Assembly (NCBI GenBank): GCA_028285545.1
Contig: JANQPA010000003.1
Location: forward strand, 1-64,000
Direction: 5' to 3'
Length of the DNA: 64,000 nucleotides
Origin: Saprospiraceae bacterium
GTDB taxonomy: Bacteria; Bacteroidota; Bacteroidia; Chitinophagales; Saprospiraceae
Part shown: positions 16,698-25,309 of the stretch, piece after piece
How the letters are laid out: the number at the start of each line of letters is the position of its first letter
How positions within the stretch are numbered: position 1 is the first letter of the stretch
Translations under genes and position numbers: made by a program
Notes under the pieces: generated by a model
What the model was told of the DNA's origin: nothing
The model's input: only the letters and a program-made list of their open reading frames with translations
The model's database searches: none

Positions 16698-17269
16698 TTA
16701 AAAATCATAAATAATTAATTCAGATTTCGATATAGTCGACTCCCTTCGAATCTCCTCAATCTCCCCAGCTGCATCTTCCACCTCAGCATAACTAACAGAA
16801 GCCCTAATATGCCTCGGAAAATTAGCCAACAAACTATTAATATCCTTAAAGCTATTAAATATAGGCTGTAAATCCGGAGAAGAAAATACAAATGCTCAAT
16901 CAATCATCAGCTGAAATTGAGGAGTGGTATTCACATCAGTCGACCCCAATTTGGAAATCTCATCGCCTACCCTTTTGCTATTTTGTTCCCCACCATAAAT
17001 CAAATCTTTTTAAGTCTTCCCAAGTGTAATTAGTAGCTGCCAATTTCTTAATGGATGTTGCGCTTCTGGCAATAGCTACTTCTGTTTTTAGAGCTCCAAC
17101 AAAGCCCTCCAAAGGATCAAGACTTGTCACACTTCCCCAGACCTTGTATTCCTTAGCGATTTCATCTACAAGTATTTCTCCAATATTAAAATGCTTTGAT
17201 TGCTCTGATTTTTTTCTTTCGAGCTATTTTATCGACTGCTTGACAATCAAGAAACATAATTCTAGACAT
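16698..17269 (-). pseudogene. Decayed gene with two frameshifts and a nonsense codon
   Basis: The original protein of about 190 residues can be followed from ATG 17269: MSRIMFLDCQAVDKIARKK, a frameshift in a run of seven A, then SEQSKHFNIGEILVDEIAK ... WGSVTSLDPLEGFVGALK ... WEDLKRFDLWWG, a second frameshift, EQNSKRVGDEISKLG ... QFQLMID, a TGA, then AFVFSSPDLQPIFNSF ... to TAA at 16698. All four pieces are good protein sequence, so loss is recent. The family is not recognised. Confidence 0.7.
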
Positions 17270-17306
17270 TGGAGTGAAGTAAAGAGTGGTGTATTATTTG
17301 TTAGAA

Positions 17307-18098
17307 TTAATATCTTCCTTTGTTTTGGATATCCATAAATTCGGTATACTTACGTAAAACCTTCCAACTTAAATGCTTCGCAATCCCTCCAATATCAGGA
17401 AACAAGGTTGAGAAATTCACATGCAAAATATCTAGCTTTTTTCTAAGATCATCGGCTACCTTTTTGGGGATAAGTATCTTAGCTAATTCATCATTAAAAT
17501 CTTTGTCTTGATTTAGGGGGATAAATCCTTTTTTTGCATTACAGCTATGCAAAGTAAACCATCCAGCTTGGACCATTACCCTTTTTGAAACTGTTTTAGG
17601 TTTGAAAATAAATGTACTTGTTGTATCAAATGGTTTTTCACGCTGTACGTCATCCAAATTTAAAACCCGTCTATCATTTTCTTGTATGCAATATGCCCAA
17701 ACTGCAACTTCACCATCTTTTTCATCTTCACCTATTCCTTGTAGGGAAAAAAATAAGGCAGCTAATGGATTTGAAGTCCAATCCAATAGCCTTGTAGGTA
17801 ATCCATAATGCTGTGCTAAAGATAATACTTCTAATTCGTCTTGTTTATTAATTTGATGACTCGAAATATGATCATTACAAAGAACTTTGAATTCCTGAAT
17901 AATTTCCTTTTCTATCAATAGTAATTCAGCTACAGGGTATTTCTTTTTATTTTTTGGAGTTCTCGCTATTCCTGGGGTCAATTGATATTTAGAATTTCCT
18001 TGCCCTCTAAAAATTACGAAATGATTATTGGATGCCCAATCTAAAGTTAGATTGATATATTCTTGCAAGCTTTCACACTTTTCTTCTTGATATGCCAT
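17307..18098 (-). CDS. FRG-domain protein
   Basis: The 263-residue protein is an almost bare FRG domain. It shows VIFRGQG (residues 28-34), PGIAR, and the hallmark AQHYGLPTRLLDWT (95-108) followed by NPLAALFFSL. FRG proteins take their name from the FRG motif; several occur in phage-defence and toxin contexts and ADP-ribosyl-transferase-like chemistry has been suggested, but the reaction is not settled. It lies 36 bases downstream of a membrane-anchored protein gene in the same direction, so the two likely work together. Family call is firm, function is not. Confidence 0.82.
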   Translation of the reverse strand: MAYQEEKCESLQEYINLTLDWASNNHFVIFRGQGNSKYQLTPGIARTPKNKKKYPVAELLLIEKEIIQEFKVLCNDHISSHQINKQDELEVLSLAQHYGLPTRLLDWTSNPLAALFFSLQGIGEDEKDGEVAVWAYCIQENDRRVLNLDDVQREKPFDTTSTFIFKPKTVSKRVMVQAGWFTLHSCNAKKGFIPLNQDKDFNDELAKILIPKKVADDLRKKLDILHVNFSTLFPDIGGIAKHLSWKVLRKYTEFMDIQNKGRY

Positions 18099-18134
18099 AT
18101 TCAGATCTTTAGTTTTATTTTTCCAGATTTAACA

Positions 18135-19259
18135 TCAAATACCATCCTCATTTTTCCCTTCCTTCGCTTTCCGTTCTTTTTTTAATTTAGTTTTATTTAT
18201 TTTCTTCTCGTCGATTTGTTTAGCTTTTTTCCCTAACCAAAAGCCAAAGTAAACTGCTAGAAATGAAAATATTATTCCAAATATTGCTAAAATCAAGGAT
18301 TCATTATTCTTATAAAAGTGCCATACTTTATTTTTCACTTTTACATTTATCTCTTTTTTAAAAGTTTGTATTGTATAAGGGCTTTCTTTTCCTTTTACAT
18401 CAAGGATAATATTAATTGTAAGCACCAGATATTTAATTCCTATCGTTTTAGGCTCTACTATCCATTCCCATTTGGTGACATCATAATCGAAGATAGGTTG
18501 CCTTATTGGCGAGCCACTTATTACTGAAAAATTCTGACCTGTAAGATGGGCCTCTAAGAAGGCAGTAGATTTAATTCTATGAGTTTCCAAACTATCTAGA
18601 TTTGATTTTCCTAAAATTGAATCTAATTGAATGGCCAATTCCTCCTGTGTTAAGAAGTTGGCAACCAACAAAGTAATGGGATTCTCTTCTTCTAATATCA
18701 TTTGTGAAGGAGTATTAAATGCAATTTGAGAGTAACCTAGACTATCTGAAACCTTAACAATTTCATTGTGGTCTTTTAGTTTTAAAAAGTTTACTTCAAC
18801 AGATTTTGTATGGCTTAAAAATTCAATATAATCATATTCATTTCTAATAAATTTTTCGGTGAAGGCTTGGTAATTATTTTTTTGGTATGATAGCTTAGGA
18901 AAGACTTTATCTCCATCAAAAGATAAGGTGATTTTGTTTTTACCAGAGTTCAACAATTTTATTTCGAATCCTGGATTTATAACCTTTCTTAATTGCATTT
19001 TATCATTCCAAATACCACAATCCTCTTCACCTAAAGAGTATCTAATCGTATAATTTTCTTTATCAATTTGCCTACAACTGTTTTCATAAAAAACGGTTTT
19101 GTCTTCAGCCAGTAGATTAATTAGAGTATCTCTATCAGCATCTTTAATAATGATACTAGGTTCATTAATTGTTTTTTTACTCAAGGATTCAAAAAACCAA
19201 AAAATAGAAATAACAGCAATAATCCCTGTCAAAATTGAAATTTTTATCCTATTTCTCAT
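18135..19259 (-). CDS. Membrane-anchored protein paired with the FRG gene (374 aa)
   Basis: An N-terminal membrane helix (about residues 8-24) leads to an extracytoplasmic domain of about 290 residues that is mostly beta and polar. A second helix follows (about 327-348, ILAIFGIIFSFLAVYFGFWL), then a short lysine-rich cytoplasmic tail. This two-helix clamp resembles sensor-like proteins of Bacteroidota. It is probably translated with the FRG protein behind it. Function unknown. Confidence 0.55.
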   Translation of the reverse strand: MRNRIKISILTGIIAVISIFWFFESLSKKTINEPSIIIKDADRDTLINLLAEDKTVFYENSCRQIDKENYTIRYSLGEEDCGIWNDKMQLRKVINPGFEIKLLNSGKNKITLSFDGDKVFPKLSYQKNNYQAFTEKFIRNEYDYIEFLSHTKSVEVNFLKLKDHNEIVKVSDSLGYSQIAFNTPSQMILEEENPITLLVANFLTQEELAIQLDSILGKSNLDSLETHRIKSTAFLEAHLTGQNFSVISGSPIRQPIFDYDVTKWEWIVEPKTIGIKYLVLTINIILDVKGKESPYTIQTFKKEINVKVKNKVWHFYKNNESLILAIFGIIFSFLAVYFGFWLGKKAKQIDEKKINKTKLKKERKAKEGKNEDGI

Positions 19260-19822
19260 GTGCTTTTAGTTTAATTAACTCAAGTTAGGATGCAATAATC
19301 TTAGTTCAATTAAAATTAAAGTCTAATAAAAATTAGTTATTTATCCTTTTCTAACTTTTATCAACCCTTAAGATTTAACCATACCAATATATTCTCTTTG
19401 TGATGGCTAGCTAAAATCTATTATTCTTAAAGAGGTACTGGTTACAAAATAAGGTCACTTAATTTTAAGCCATTGTATTGTTTATAGTTCCATATTCTGC
19501 TGATAATTTTAAAGCGACTCACCCTGATCTATAGTGGATTCATTAATGTGATTTTTCAAATAAATCTAACTGCAATCATGATTTACATAGTTAGTGTTCA
19601 CCGTTTCAAATCTTTTTTGCAATAGATCACACCTTAAGGTTAGGTCATCCAGTTATGGAATAGAAAAAAATATGATGCGAATAGATTTGAGATTACCTAT
19701 TGTGCAATAATGCTTTTTTCAATATGAAGATTAATTCTGTTATTTTACTAGGTTTCATTTTCTTTCTAAACACAGTGCATACTTACACCTTAGATTAATT
19801 AAAGTTTTTTAAGACATTCCAC
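19260..19822. other. Intergenic stretch, 563 bp, no clear gene
   Basis: AT-rich DNA without a good frame. The only item of note is a 24-codon frame at 19724-19798 (plus strand) reading MKINSVILLGFIFFLN, which looks like an orphan signal peptide whose gene body is gone. No strong hairpin seen. Confidence 0.4.
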
Positions 19823-20500
19823 TTATGAAGGAACATTTGGAGCTCTAAATCCTACTAGTTTATAGTATTTATTTTCAATTGGATAATCACTAATTTTTAC
19901 AGAATTTGATTGATTACCACCTAAAATTGAAATTTTGTTTTCTCCAGATTTGCTTAAATAAAATCCAACATGACCACCCACCTCCCCGTTTTTTGAATAT
20001 CTTTCAAAAACAGCAATAGCTCCTCTTCTTGGATTGATTTTTCTTCCCCAGGTTCTCCAATGCAGTGCCAATGCTGAATTGGTACCTTCATACTCCGCTT
20101 TTTCTATACACCAATTCATAAAAGCTGAACACCAGTGAGTCTCATCTGATAGTTTTGCATCTTCATTAGTAAATTTTTCACACGTACCTAAGTACTGAAG
20201 AATTCTATGATTTTCGTTAGGATCTTTTAATTCAACAATATTTTTTTCACCAAAGGCTATTTTCAGAAAACGAGGATCGCTAGTCTTGATATCCTTCTTA
20301 TCAGGAAATACTAAAAAATATTTGAATGGGCAAAAACCTATTTTACCCCCTTTAGTTTTTATTTTTACCCAGTAATAATTGTCAATAAAGCCTAATTTTT
20401 TTACAATTTGACCTTTATTTATTACTGCAATAGGTTTAGCACCAATTATGGGTTCGTTTAGAACATTTAATCTATTTGTATTAACAAAAAGGTATCCCAT
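19823..20500 (-). CDS. TIGR02594-type peptidoglycan-hydrolase-like protein
   Basis: The 225-residue protein has an SH3-like N-terminal part (about residues 1-70) and then the TIGR02594 signature: HWCSAFMNWCIEKAEYEGT, SALALHWRTWGRKI, PRRGAIAVFERYS, GGHVGFYLSKSG and ILGGNQSN. The cysteine in WCSAF and the histidine in GGHVGF are the expected catalytic pair of an NlpC/P60-like amidase. There is no signal peptide, so export would need a phage lysis system or a contractile device, or it acts as a toxin. No such neighbours are visible. It stands alone between two empty stretches. Confidence 0.75.
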   Translation of the reverse strand: MGYLFVNTNRLNVLNEPIIGAKPIAVINKGQIVKKLGFIDNYYWVKIKTKGGKIGFCPFKYFLVFPDKKDIKTSDPRFLKIAFGEKNIVELKDPNENHRILQYLGTCEKFTNEDAKLSDETHWCSAFMNWCIEKAEYEGTNSALALHWRTWGRKINPRRGAIAVFERYSKNGEVGGHVGFYLSKSGENKISILGGNQSNSVKISDYPIENKYYKLVGFRAPNVPS

Positions 20501-20902
20501 TTTTCTTCTATATTTAAAGGTTTTATTATTCGATTAATTCTAACAAATGAAAACACTCGCCCATATTATTAATAAATAAGCATTAGGCATTAAACTTACT
20601 TAATACCTTTTAAATCAACATATTATAATTATATTCTAAGAAAAACATGAAAGAAGTAAGGGACAAAAAGTACGAGAAGTATTCTTAATAAGAAAAGTGG
20701 AGTAAGAATTTTTTGTTTTACTTTTTTAAGGAAAAGTATAAATATAACTGGATTCGTTATTTTCATTTTACTGGGTGTTTAACCCTTTAAATATAATAAA
20801 AATGAACAAAAAATACAAAGGTTTTGGTGATAGCTTCCCAGAATTGCAGACAATATCACACCATCCCATAAAGTGTGTAATATCATGTAGAAACCAACCC
20901 AG
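20501..20902. other. Intergenic stretch, about 400 bp, no clear gene
   Basis: AT-rich DNA with only very short frames. No clear hairpin, repeat or RNA was seen. Confidence 0.4.
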
Positions 20903-21291
20903 GTCACAATAACTCAAAGATTTCCTTCAACTCAGAATCCGCAGTCAAGTCAGCCAGCAATTTTTCTGATTCGCCTTATCATAATAAGGATGTTCCCTAA
21001 ATATGGCCGCATACTTCTCTTTTAATAAAGTATCGCATTCATTTACCTTTTCTATCGCGATTTCTCCTATTTTCTTGAAAAAATGATTGTTGAATTGTAA
21101 ATCATCAGGGTTGACCCAGCCTGCTGCAATAAAGCCTTTGGCCTTTTTTGGGCATCTCATGGATTATCTGCATTTAACAGACCACATTTGTTATTCATAA
21201 AACGATAAATATCCTGTCTGGCACGGGAAAGGATTTTCATGAAATTAGCGGCACTAATGTTCAATAGACTAGCGCTAATAAAAAATTGATC
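20903..21291 (-). pseudogene. Remnant of an ECF RNA polymerase sigma factor
   Basis: Read on the minus strand in three frames: SLLNISAANFMKILSRARQ (end of sigma region 4), then DIYRFMNNKCGLLNADNP and a TGA; a shifted frame RCPKKAKGFIAAGWVNPDD ... FREHPYYDKAN; and a further shift to EKLLADLTADSELKEIFELL and TGA. This order (RARxxIYxFMxxKCGL, CRCxKKxKGFI, HPF/Y) is the C-terminal half of a known sigma-70 ECF subgroup. The N-terminal half is missing. At least two frameshifts are present. Confidence 0.72.
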
Positions 21292-21306
21292 TTAAGTGCT
21301 ACTAAT

Positions 21307-21864
21307 CTACCTTTTCCCCCTAATCGCATCCCTTATCTTAGTCGCACTCTCATAATCCTCCTTGGCCAAAACCTGCAGCAATAGCTGTTCCAGCTCTTCC
21401 AGGGAGTAATCAGAGAGTTTGCCGCGTTTGTTGGTGAAGGCTTTGCTGGGGCTTTCTAAGACCACTCCCGCCTTATCCATGATTTGTTCGGTAGTAAAAA
21501 TGGGACAGCCAAAACGGATGGCCAGAGCAATGGCATCAGAGGAGCGGGCATCCACTTCCAGGGGGCTTCCATCTGCTTTTTTGCCGATTAAGGTAGCGTG
21601 GAATATGCCGTTTACCATATCAGAAATGAGGACTTCTGAGATGCTGATATCAGATTGATCCAAGGTATTTTTAAAAAGATCGTGAGTCTGGGGGCGGTTA
21701 GGCTGCATTTTTTCCAGAGATACGGCTATGGCCTGGGCTTCAAAACTGCCTATAATGATGGGCAATCGGCGGTATCCCTTCTGCTCTTCCAAAATTAGGG
21801 CAAAATTTCCTTTACTAGACTCACTATTGGCTAGTGCAATGATATTGAGCTCAACTTTCTTCAT
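21307..21864 (-). CDS. Bifunctional nuclease (DUF151) with UVR motif
   Basis: The protein has 185 residues when started at ATG 21864 (MKKVELNIIALANS). The DUF151 core (residues 1-125) includes RLPIIIGSFEAQAIA, HDLFKNTLDQ and DARSSDAIALAIRFGCPIF. The C-terminus holds a UvrB/UvrC-type helix pair (LEELLLQVLAKEDYESATKIRD in outline), the usual Bacteroidota form. Family members have been reported to cut both RNA and DNA. It overlaps the upstream small gene by 14 bases and closes the hydrogenase accessory operon, which is an odd place for a housekeeping gene. It may simply be read through. Confidence 0.82.
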   Translation of the reverse strand: MKKVELNIIALANSESSKGNFALILEEQKGYRRLPIIIGSFEAQAIAVSLEKMQPNRPQTHDLFKNTLDQSDISISEVLISDMVNGIFHATLIGKKADGSPLEVDARSSDAIALAIRFGCPIFTTEQIMDKAGVVLESPSKAFTNKRGKLSDYSLEELEQLLLQVLAKEDYESATKIRDAIRGKR

Positions 21865-22084
21865 TGATTTGCATATCCATTTTAATAAATTGACACATTT
21901 CTTCCACCTGGGCAAAAGGAGCAATCACCTGACCTCCTTGCAATAATTTGAATAAATTGATGTCTTCTATTTCGATGAGGTATCCTTTTTCTAATTTGAT
22001 CATTTTCCCCTCCTGTGTTTTTACCTCAAGATTATAGCGCTTAAGGGCAAATAGCAAAACTTGCTTGGGATCCGTTTCTTCCAT
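21851..22084 (-). CDS. Small hypothetical protein in the hydrogenase operon (77 aa)
   Basis: A soluble protein of 77 residues with a beta-rich pattern (NLEVKTQEGKMIKLEKGYLIEIED). It lies one base behind the nickel permease gene and overlaps the nuclease gene, so it is surely co-transcribed. No cysteines in CxxC spacing. It may be a small assembly helper for the hydrogenase or a partner of the nuclease; no family recognised. Confidence 0.55.
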   Translation of the reverse strand: MEETDPKQVLLFALKRYNLEVKTQEGKMIKLEKGYLIEIEDINLFKLLQGGQVIAPFAQVEEMCQFIKMDMQINEES

Positions 22085-22085
22085 T

Positions 22086-22706
22086 TTAAGCTAAATTTTC
22101 AATCACCACATATGCTCCGTATCCAATACAAAGCAAAGAGGATAAGATTATTAACCCCAATTGTAAATTTCGATTACTACTTAGTTTTTTGCTAAATGGC
22201 AAACTGAAAATGCCCGCTGCCACTAACATGCCAATCACCGACCCCAATCCAAAAATGATCAAATAAAGCAGGCTGTTGAAACTACTAGGAATTTCGGCCA
22301 TCACTAAAAGTACTATGGCTCCACTTCCTGCCAGTCCATGGACTAAGCCTATTCCATAGGCCAAATGATGGTTATCTTTTTCATCTACCAATTGCTGAGG
22401 CTGACTCCTATGATTAAAATATTGGTATAGGCGAAAGATTCCTAAAACAATAAGCATAACTCCTACAATAGCTTCAAAATAGCCGAAATACCCATTAAAG
22501 ACCGTGGCCCTCCCCACAATCATCAGCAATCCTATAATAAATATGGTGGAAGTATGGCCTAAACCCCAGTATATTCCATCCTTTATGGCCAATGCCAATC
22601 GGTCTCTTTTGGTAACAATATTGCTGACCGCTACCAGGTGATCCGCCTCAAAAGCATGACTAAAACCGACAACTGCCGCAAAAAATAAAGGAAAAGTTGA
22701 TTCCAT
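22086..22706 (-). CDS. Nickel permease (HupE/UreH/NiCoT-like)
   Basis: An integral membrane protein of 206 residues with six hydrophobic segments. The first helix carries HAFEADHL (H17 to H23), the H-x4-D-H signature by which nickel/cobalt permeases take up the metal, and a second histidine motif GLVHGLAGSGAI is present near residue 113. It lies inside the hydrogenase maturation operon, so it most likely feeds nickel to HypA and HypB for the active site. Cobalt cannot be excluded from sequence alone. Confidence 0.8.
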   Translation of the reverse strand: MESTFPLFFAAVVGFSHAFEADHLVAVSNIVTKRDRLALAIKDGIYWGLGHTSTIFIIGLLMIVGRATVFNGYFGYFEAIVGVMLIVLGIFRLYQYFNHRSQPQQLVDEKDNHHLAYGIGLVHGLAGSGAIVLLVMAEIPSSFNSLLYLIIFGLGSVIGMLVAAGIFSLPFSKKLSSNRNLQLGLIILSSLLCIGYGAYVVIENLA

Positions 22707-22715
22707 AATCCTGTT

Positions 22716-23819
22716 TTAAAATTTCAAATGATTGATGACAATTCGGTGATTACCAGTATCGGCCGCCACCATAGTTGAGCCTTCTATACATACCTGAAAA
22801 GGCCAATACAAACTTCCTTCAGTACTCCAAATGGTATTTTTATTTTCACTGCCTGTGGTAAAATTATCCTGACCCAAAACATTATCAGCCGAAGCATTAT
22901 GATGTGCAGGCAGCTCCTCAAACCACAATATTCTACTACTCCCTGTATCTGCTACCCATAAGCCTTTCTGATAAAAACAAGTATCATAACACCAATTTAA
23001 GGTGTTGGCTTTGGGAAACCATCCAAATTGATTTTGACCATTGGCCTCAAATGAGCCCTGGCCAATAATCACATCTGCTTTTTGATCAAAGGCCGTTTTC
23101 CAATCTTTCCAAAGTAATACTCTGTAATATTGTGTATCGGTTATGGCCATCTCTCCTCCAGGGCCAATCTTTACCGAATAGGGCCAGATGGCATCCGTGT
23201 TTTCGTAGTCTCTTTCCTGAAAATTGGGCTTCCCAATCACATTGCTGGCAGCTACAAAATTATGATCTGGGATGTTTTCAAAATACAAGACCCTTCTGTT
23301 TCCTGTATCTGCTATCCAAAGCTGCTTTCCATCAGAAAAAACGCCATATGGCCAGTTTAGTGATTGGGCCGAGGGCGGATGACTAATGCCTTCCACATTG
23401 GGTTCGTTGTTTTGAAAATTAGGCTGTCCCAGTACCACATCGGCAGCTTGCCCATCTTTGGTGGGCATTTTCAACCAAATTAACACTCGATGATTCCAGG
23501 CATCTGCTAAAATGAGTTTTTCACCATCGGACCAGATACCAGAGGGATAAAACAAACTGGATGCACTCACCTTCCCACTGGCATTTCGTCCAGTCCCTGC
23601 TTTTGCCATTTGCCCAAGTACTAGGTCAGGGTTTTGAAATTCTTGGTTGGGTAATTCATTCCAGATAAATAACCTGTTTTGAGCCGTATCAGCTACAAAC
23701 AGCTTATTTTTCACCAAAAACACTCCCCTGGGGGCAAGCAAGGGGCTGTCCTTTGCTCCCTTAAAAATTTGGGTATGGGTAACCAACTTCTCTAATGCTA
23801 TGGGTTCGCTTTGTTCCAT
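22716..23819 (-). CDS. NHL-repeat beta-propeller protein
   Basis: A 367-residue protein with five to six NHL repeats. Each has the pattern G-(W/L)xAD(T/A)xNxR(V/I)L, for example LFVADTAQNRLFIW, ILADAWNHRVLIW, WIADTGNRRVLYF and WVADTGSSRILWF. No signal peptide, so it is cytoplasmic like the hydrogenase. NHL proteins are recurrent companions of aerobic uptake hydrogenase loci but their job is unknown; a docking or assembly scaffold is the simplest idea. Its ATG follows directly on the stop of the globin gene. Confidence 0.8.
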   Translation of the reverse strand: MEQSEPIALEKLVTHTQIFKGAKDSPLLAPRGVFLVKNKLFVADTAQNRLFIWNELPNQEFQNPDLVLGQMAKAGTGRNASGKVSASSLFYPSGIWSDGEKLILADAWNHRVLIWLKMPTKDGQAADVVLGQPNFQNNEPNVEGISHPPSAQSLNWPYGVFSDGKQLWIADTGNRRVLYFENIPDHNFVAASNVIGKPNFQERDYENTDAIWPYSVKIGPGGEMAITDTQYYRVLLWKDWKTAFDQKADVIIGQGSFEANGQNQFGWFPKANTLNWCYDTCFYQKGLWVADTGSSRILWFEELPAHHNASADNVLGQDNFTTGSENKNTIWSTEGSLYWPFQVCIEGSTMVAADTGNHRIVINHLKF

Positions 23820-24227
23820 CTAATTATTGAGTTCTAGTCTGATTCTTTCGAGATGATCAATTTTCATCTTAATTATGGTAGCTAGAGATAAGGCTCTGTC
23901 TTTCGCCCCTTTGGCCTTTTCTCCCTCAAAAAGTTCATCTACAGATGCATTAAAAACATCCAGCCAATTATGGAAATGCTTTTCCTTAAGTCCGTAATTA
24001 TATTTTTGATTCAGGTTTAGGTGAAAGTCCACTAAATCTCGCTTGTATTTTCCTGCCTGAAATAGAACACTTTCCCAAAAATCAACGATGATGTCCATGT
24101 GTTCAAGAATGTCAAGCTCTGCCACTTCCAGAAATAGGTGCTCAAATTCTTTATCCTTGAGTAACTTTTCATAAAATGTAGTCACCAGTTTTTTAATGTC
24201 CCCTCTATTTTGAATGTCGCCCTTCAT
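23820..24227 (-). CDS. Group III truncated haemoglobin
   Basis: The 135-residue protein has the group III truncated-globin pattern: DIKKLVTTFYEKLLKD with a tyrosine at the likely B10 place (Y19), HMDIIVDFWESVLF, a probable proximal histidine in VDFHLNL (H69), and HFHNWLDVFNASVDELFEG. Such globins bind O2 or NO. It lies two bases behind hypE and directly ahead of the NHL gene, so it is part of the hydrogenase accessory operon. A role in shielding maturation or the metal site from O2 or NO is an attractive inference. Confidence 0.78.
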   Translation of the reverse strand: MKGDIQNRGDIKKLVTTFYEKLLKDKEFEHLFLEVAELDILEHMDIIVDFWESVLFQAGKYKRDLVDFHLNLNQKYNYGLKEKHFHNWLDVFNASVDELFEGEKAKGAKDRALSLATIIKMKIDHLERIRLELNN

Positions 24228-24229
24228 AA

Positions 24230-25303
24230 TCAGCAGATTCTCGGTAGTTGTTCCCCAACCAACATGTTCACCACTCGTTTCCCTCCTATCTGACTGGTTA
24301 AAACCACTTGTCCAGGATGTTCTTCAATTACTTCACCGATAATGGCTGCATTGGCACTGAATTCAAAAGATCTCATTTTATCAATCATGGCTTCAGCTAT
24401 CAAGGTATCGACAATAGCAATAAACAACCCTTCATTGGCCACGTAAAGGGGATCGAGTCCTAAAATTTCACAGGCACCAGAGACTTGATCGTCTATGGGA
24501 ATGTCTTTTTGAAAAATGTCCACCCCAAGTTTAGTGTCTCTGGCTATCTCGGTTAAAACAGTTCCCACTCCTCCCCTAGTTGGGTCGCGCAACAAGTGAA
24601 TGTCCTCACCAAAATCATCCAACAAAGCTTTGACTATGTGGTTCAAATTTCGGGTATCACTTTCTATGCTTGTTTCAAATTCCAATCCTTCTCTTACCGA
24701 CATAATGGCGATGCCATGGGTCGCCAAATTATCGCTGACAATAATTTTATCTCCAGCTTTCACATTGGAAATATCTATGTTGGCTTTATCGTGTATCCGT
24801 CCTACCCCGGTGGTATTGATGAAAATTTTATCTCCTTTTCCTCGTTCCACTACCTTCGTGTCCCCTGTTACTATGGTCACTCCTGCTTGCTCACATGCAA
24901 ATTTTATGGCCACCAGTATTTCCCAAAATTCTTTCATAGTCAAACCCTCCTCTATGATAAAACCTAGGGATAAAAATTGGGGAATAGCTCCACACATGGC
25001 TAAATCGTTCACCGTCCCGTTGATGGCCAGCTCACCTATATTTCCCCCTGGAAAGAAGACAGGAGAGATGACAAAACTATCTGTAGTAAAGGCAGTCCTT
25101 CCAGTCAAATCCAGAGTTGCACCATCATGTCGTTTACTGAGATAATCATTTTTTAATACATCAAAAACTCCGGTGTCCAATAGCTTATTGGTTAATAAAC
25201 CACCACTTCCATGCCCCAGTGTGATGACTTCAAAATCCAATTTGGGCATAGGGCAAGACAGCTGCATTTTAATTTTTTTCTCTTTTTGATTTTCCTCCTC
25301 CAT
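24230..25303 (-). CDS. hypE: Hydrogenase maturation protein HypE
   Basis: HypE dehydrates a thiocarbamoyl group on its C-terminal cysteine to make the cyanide ligands of the [NiFe] site. The 357-residue protein shows the ATP-binding GHGSGGLLTNKLL, DSFVISPVFFPGG, the GD-rich VTGDTKVVERG, LLRDPTRGGVGTVLTEIA, and ends in the obligatory PRIC with the carrier cysteine last. An N-terminal extension of about 15 lysine- and glutamate-rich residues is unusual. It lies six bases after hypX and just before the globin gene. Cytoplasmic. Confidence 0.93.
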   Translation of the reverse strand: MEEENQKEKKIKMQLSCPMPKLDFEVITLGHGSGGLLTNKLLDTGVFDVLKNDYLSKRHDGATLDLTGRTAFTTDSFVISPVFFPGGNIGELAINGTVNDLAMCGAIPQFLSLGFIIEEGLTMKEFWEILVAIKFACEQAGVTIVTGDTKVVERGKGDKIFINTTGVGRIHDKANIDISNVKAGDKIIVSDNLATHGIAIMSVREGLEFETSIESDTRNLNHIVKALLDDFGEDIHLLRDPTRGGVGTVLTEIARDTKLGVDIFQKDIPIDDQVSGACEILGLDPLYVANEGLFIAIVDTLIAEAMIDKMRSFEFSANAAIIGEVIEEHPGQVVLTSQIGGKRVVNMLVGEQLPRIC

Positions 25304-25309
25304 TCCGGT

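Noticed and set aside
16715-16903. Minus-strand frame of 62 codons
   Set aside because: It is an off-frame reading of the decayed gene at 16698-17269.
20803-20910. Short plus-strand frame starting MNKKYKGF
   Set aside because: About 36 codons, ends in the remnant sigma-factor DNA, with no sign of selection.
24596-25145. Long plus-strand frames opposite hypE
   Set aside because: They are antisense shadows of a well-supported conserved gene.
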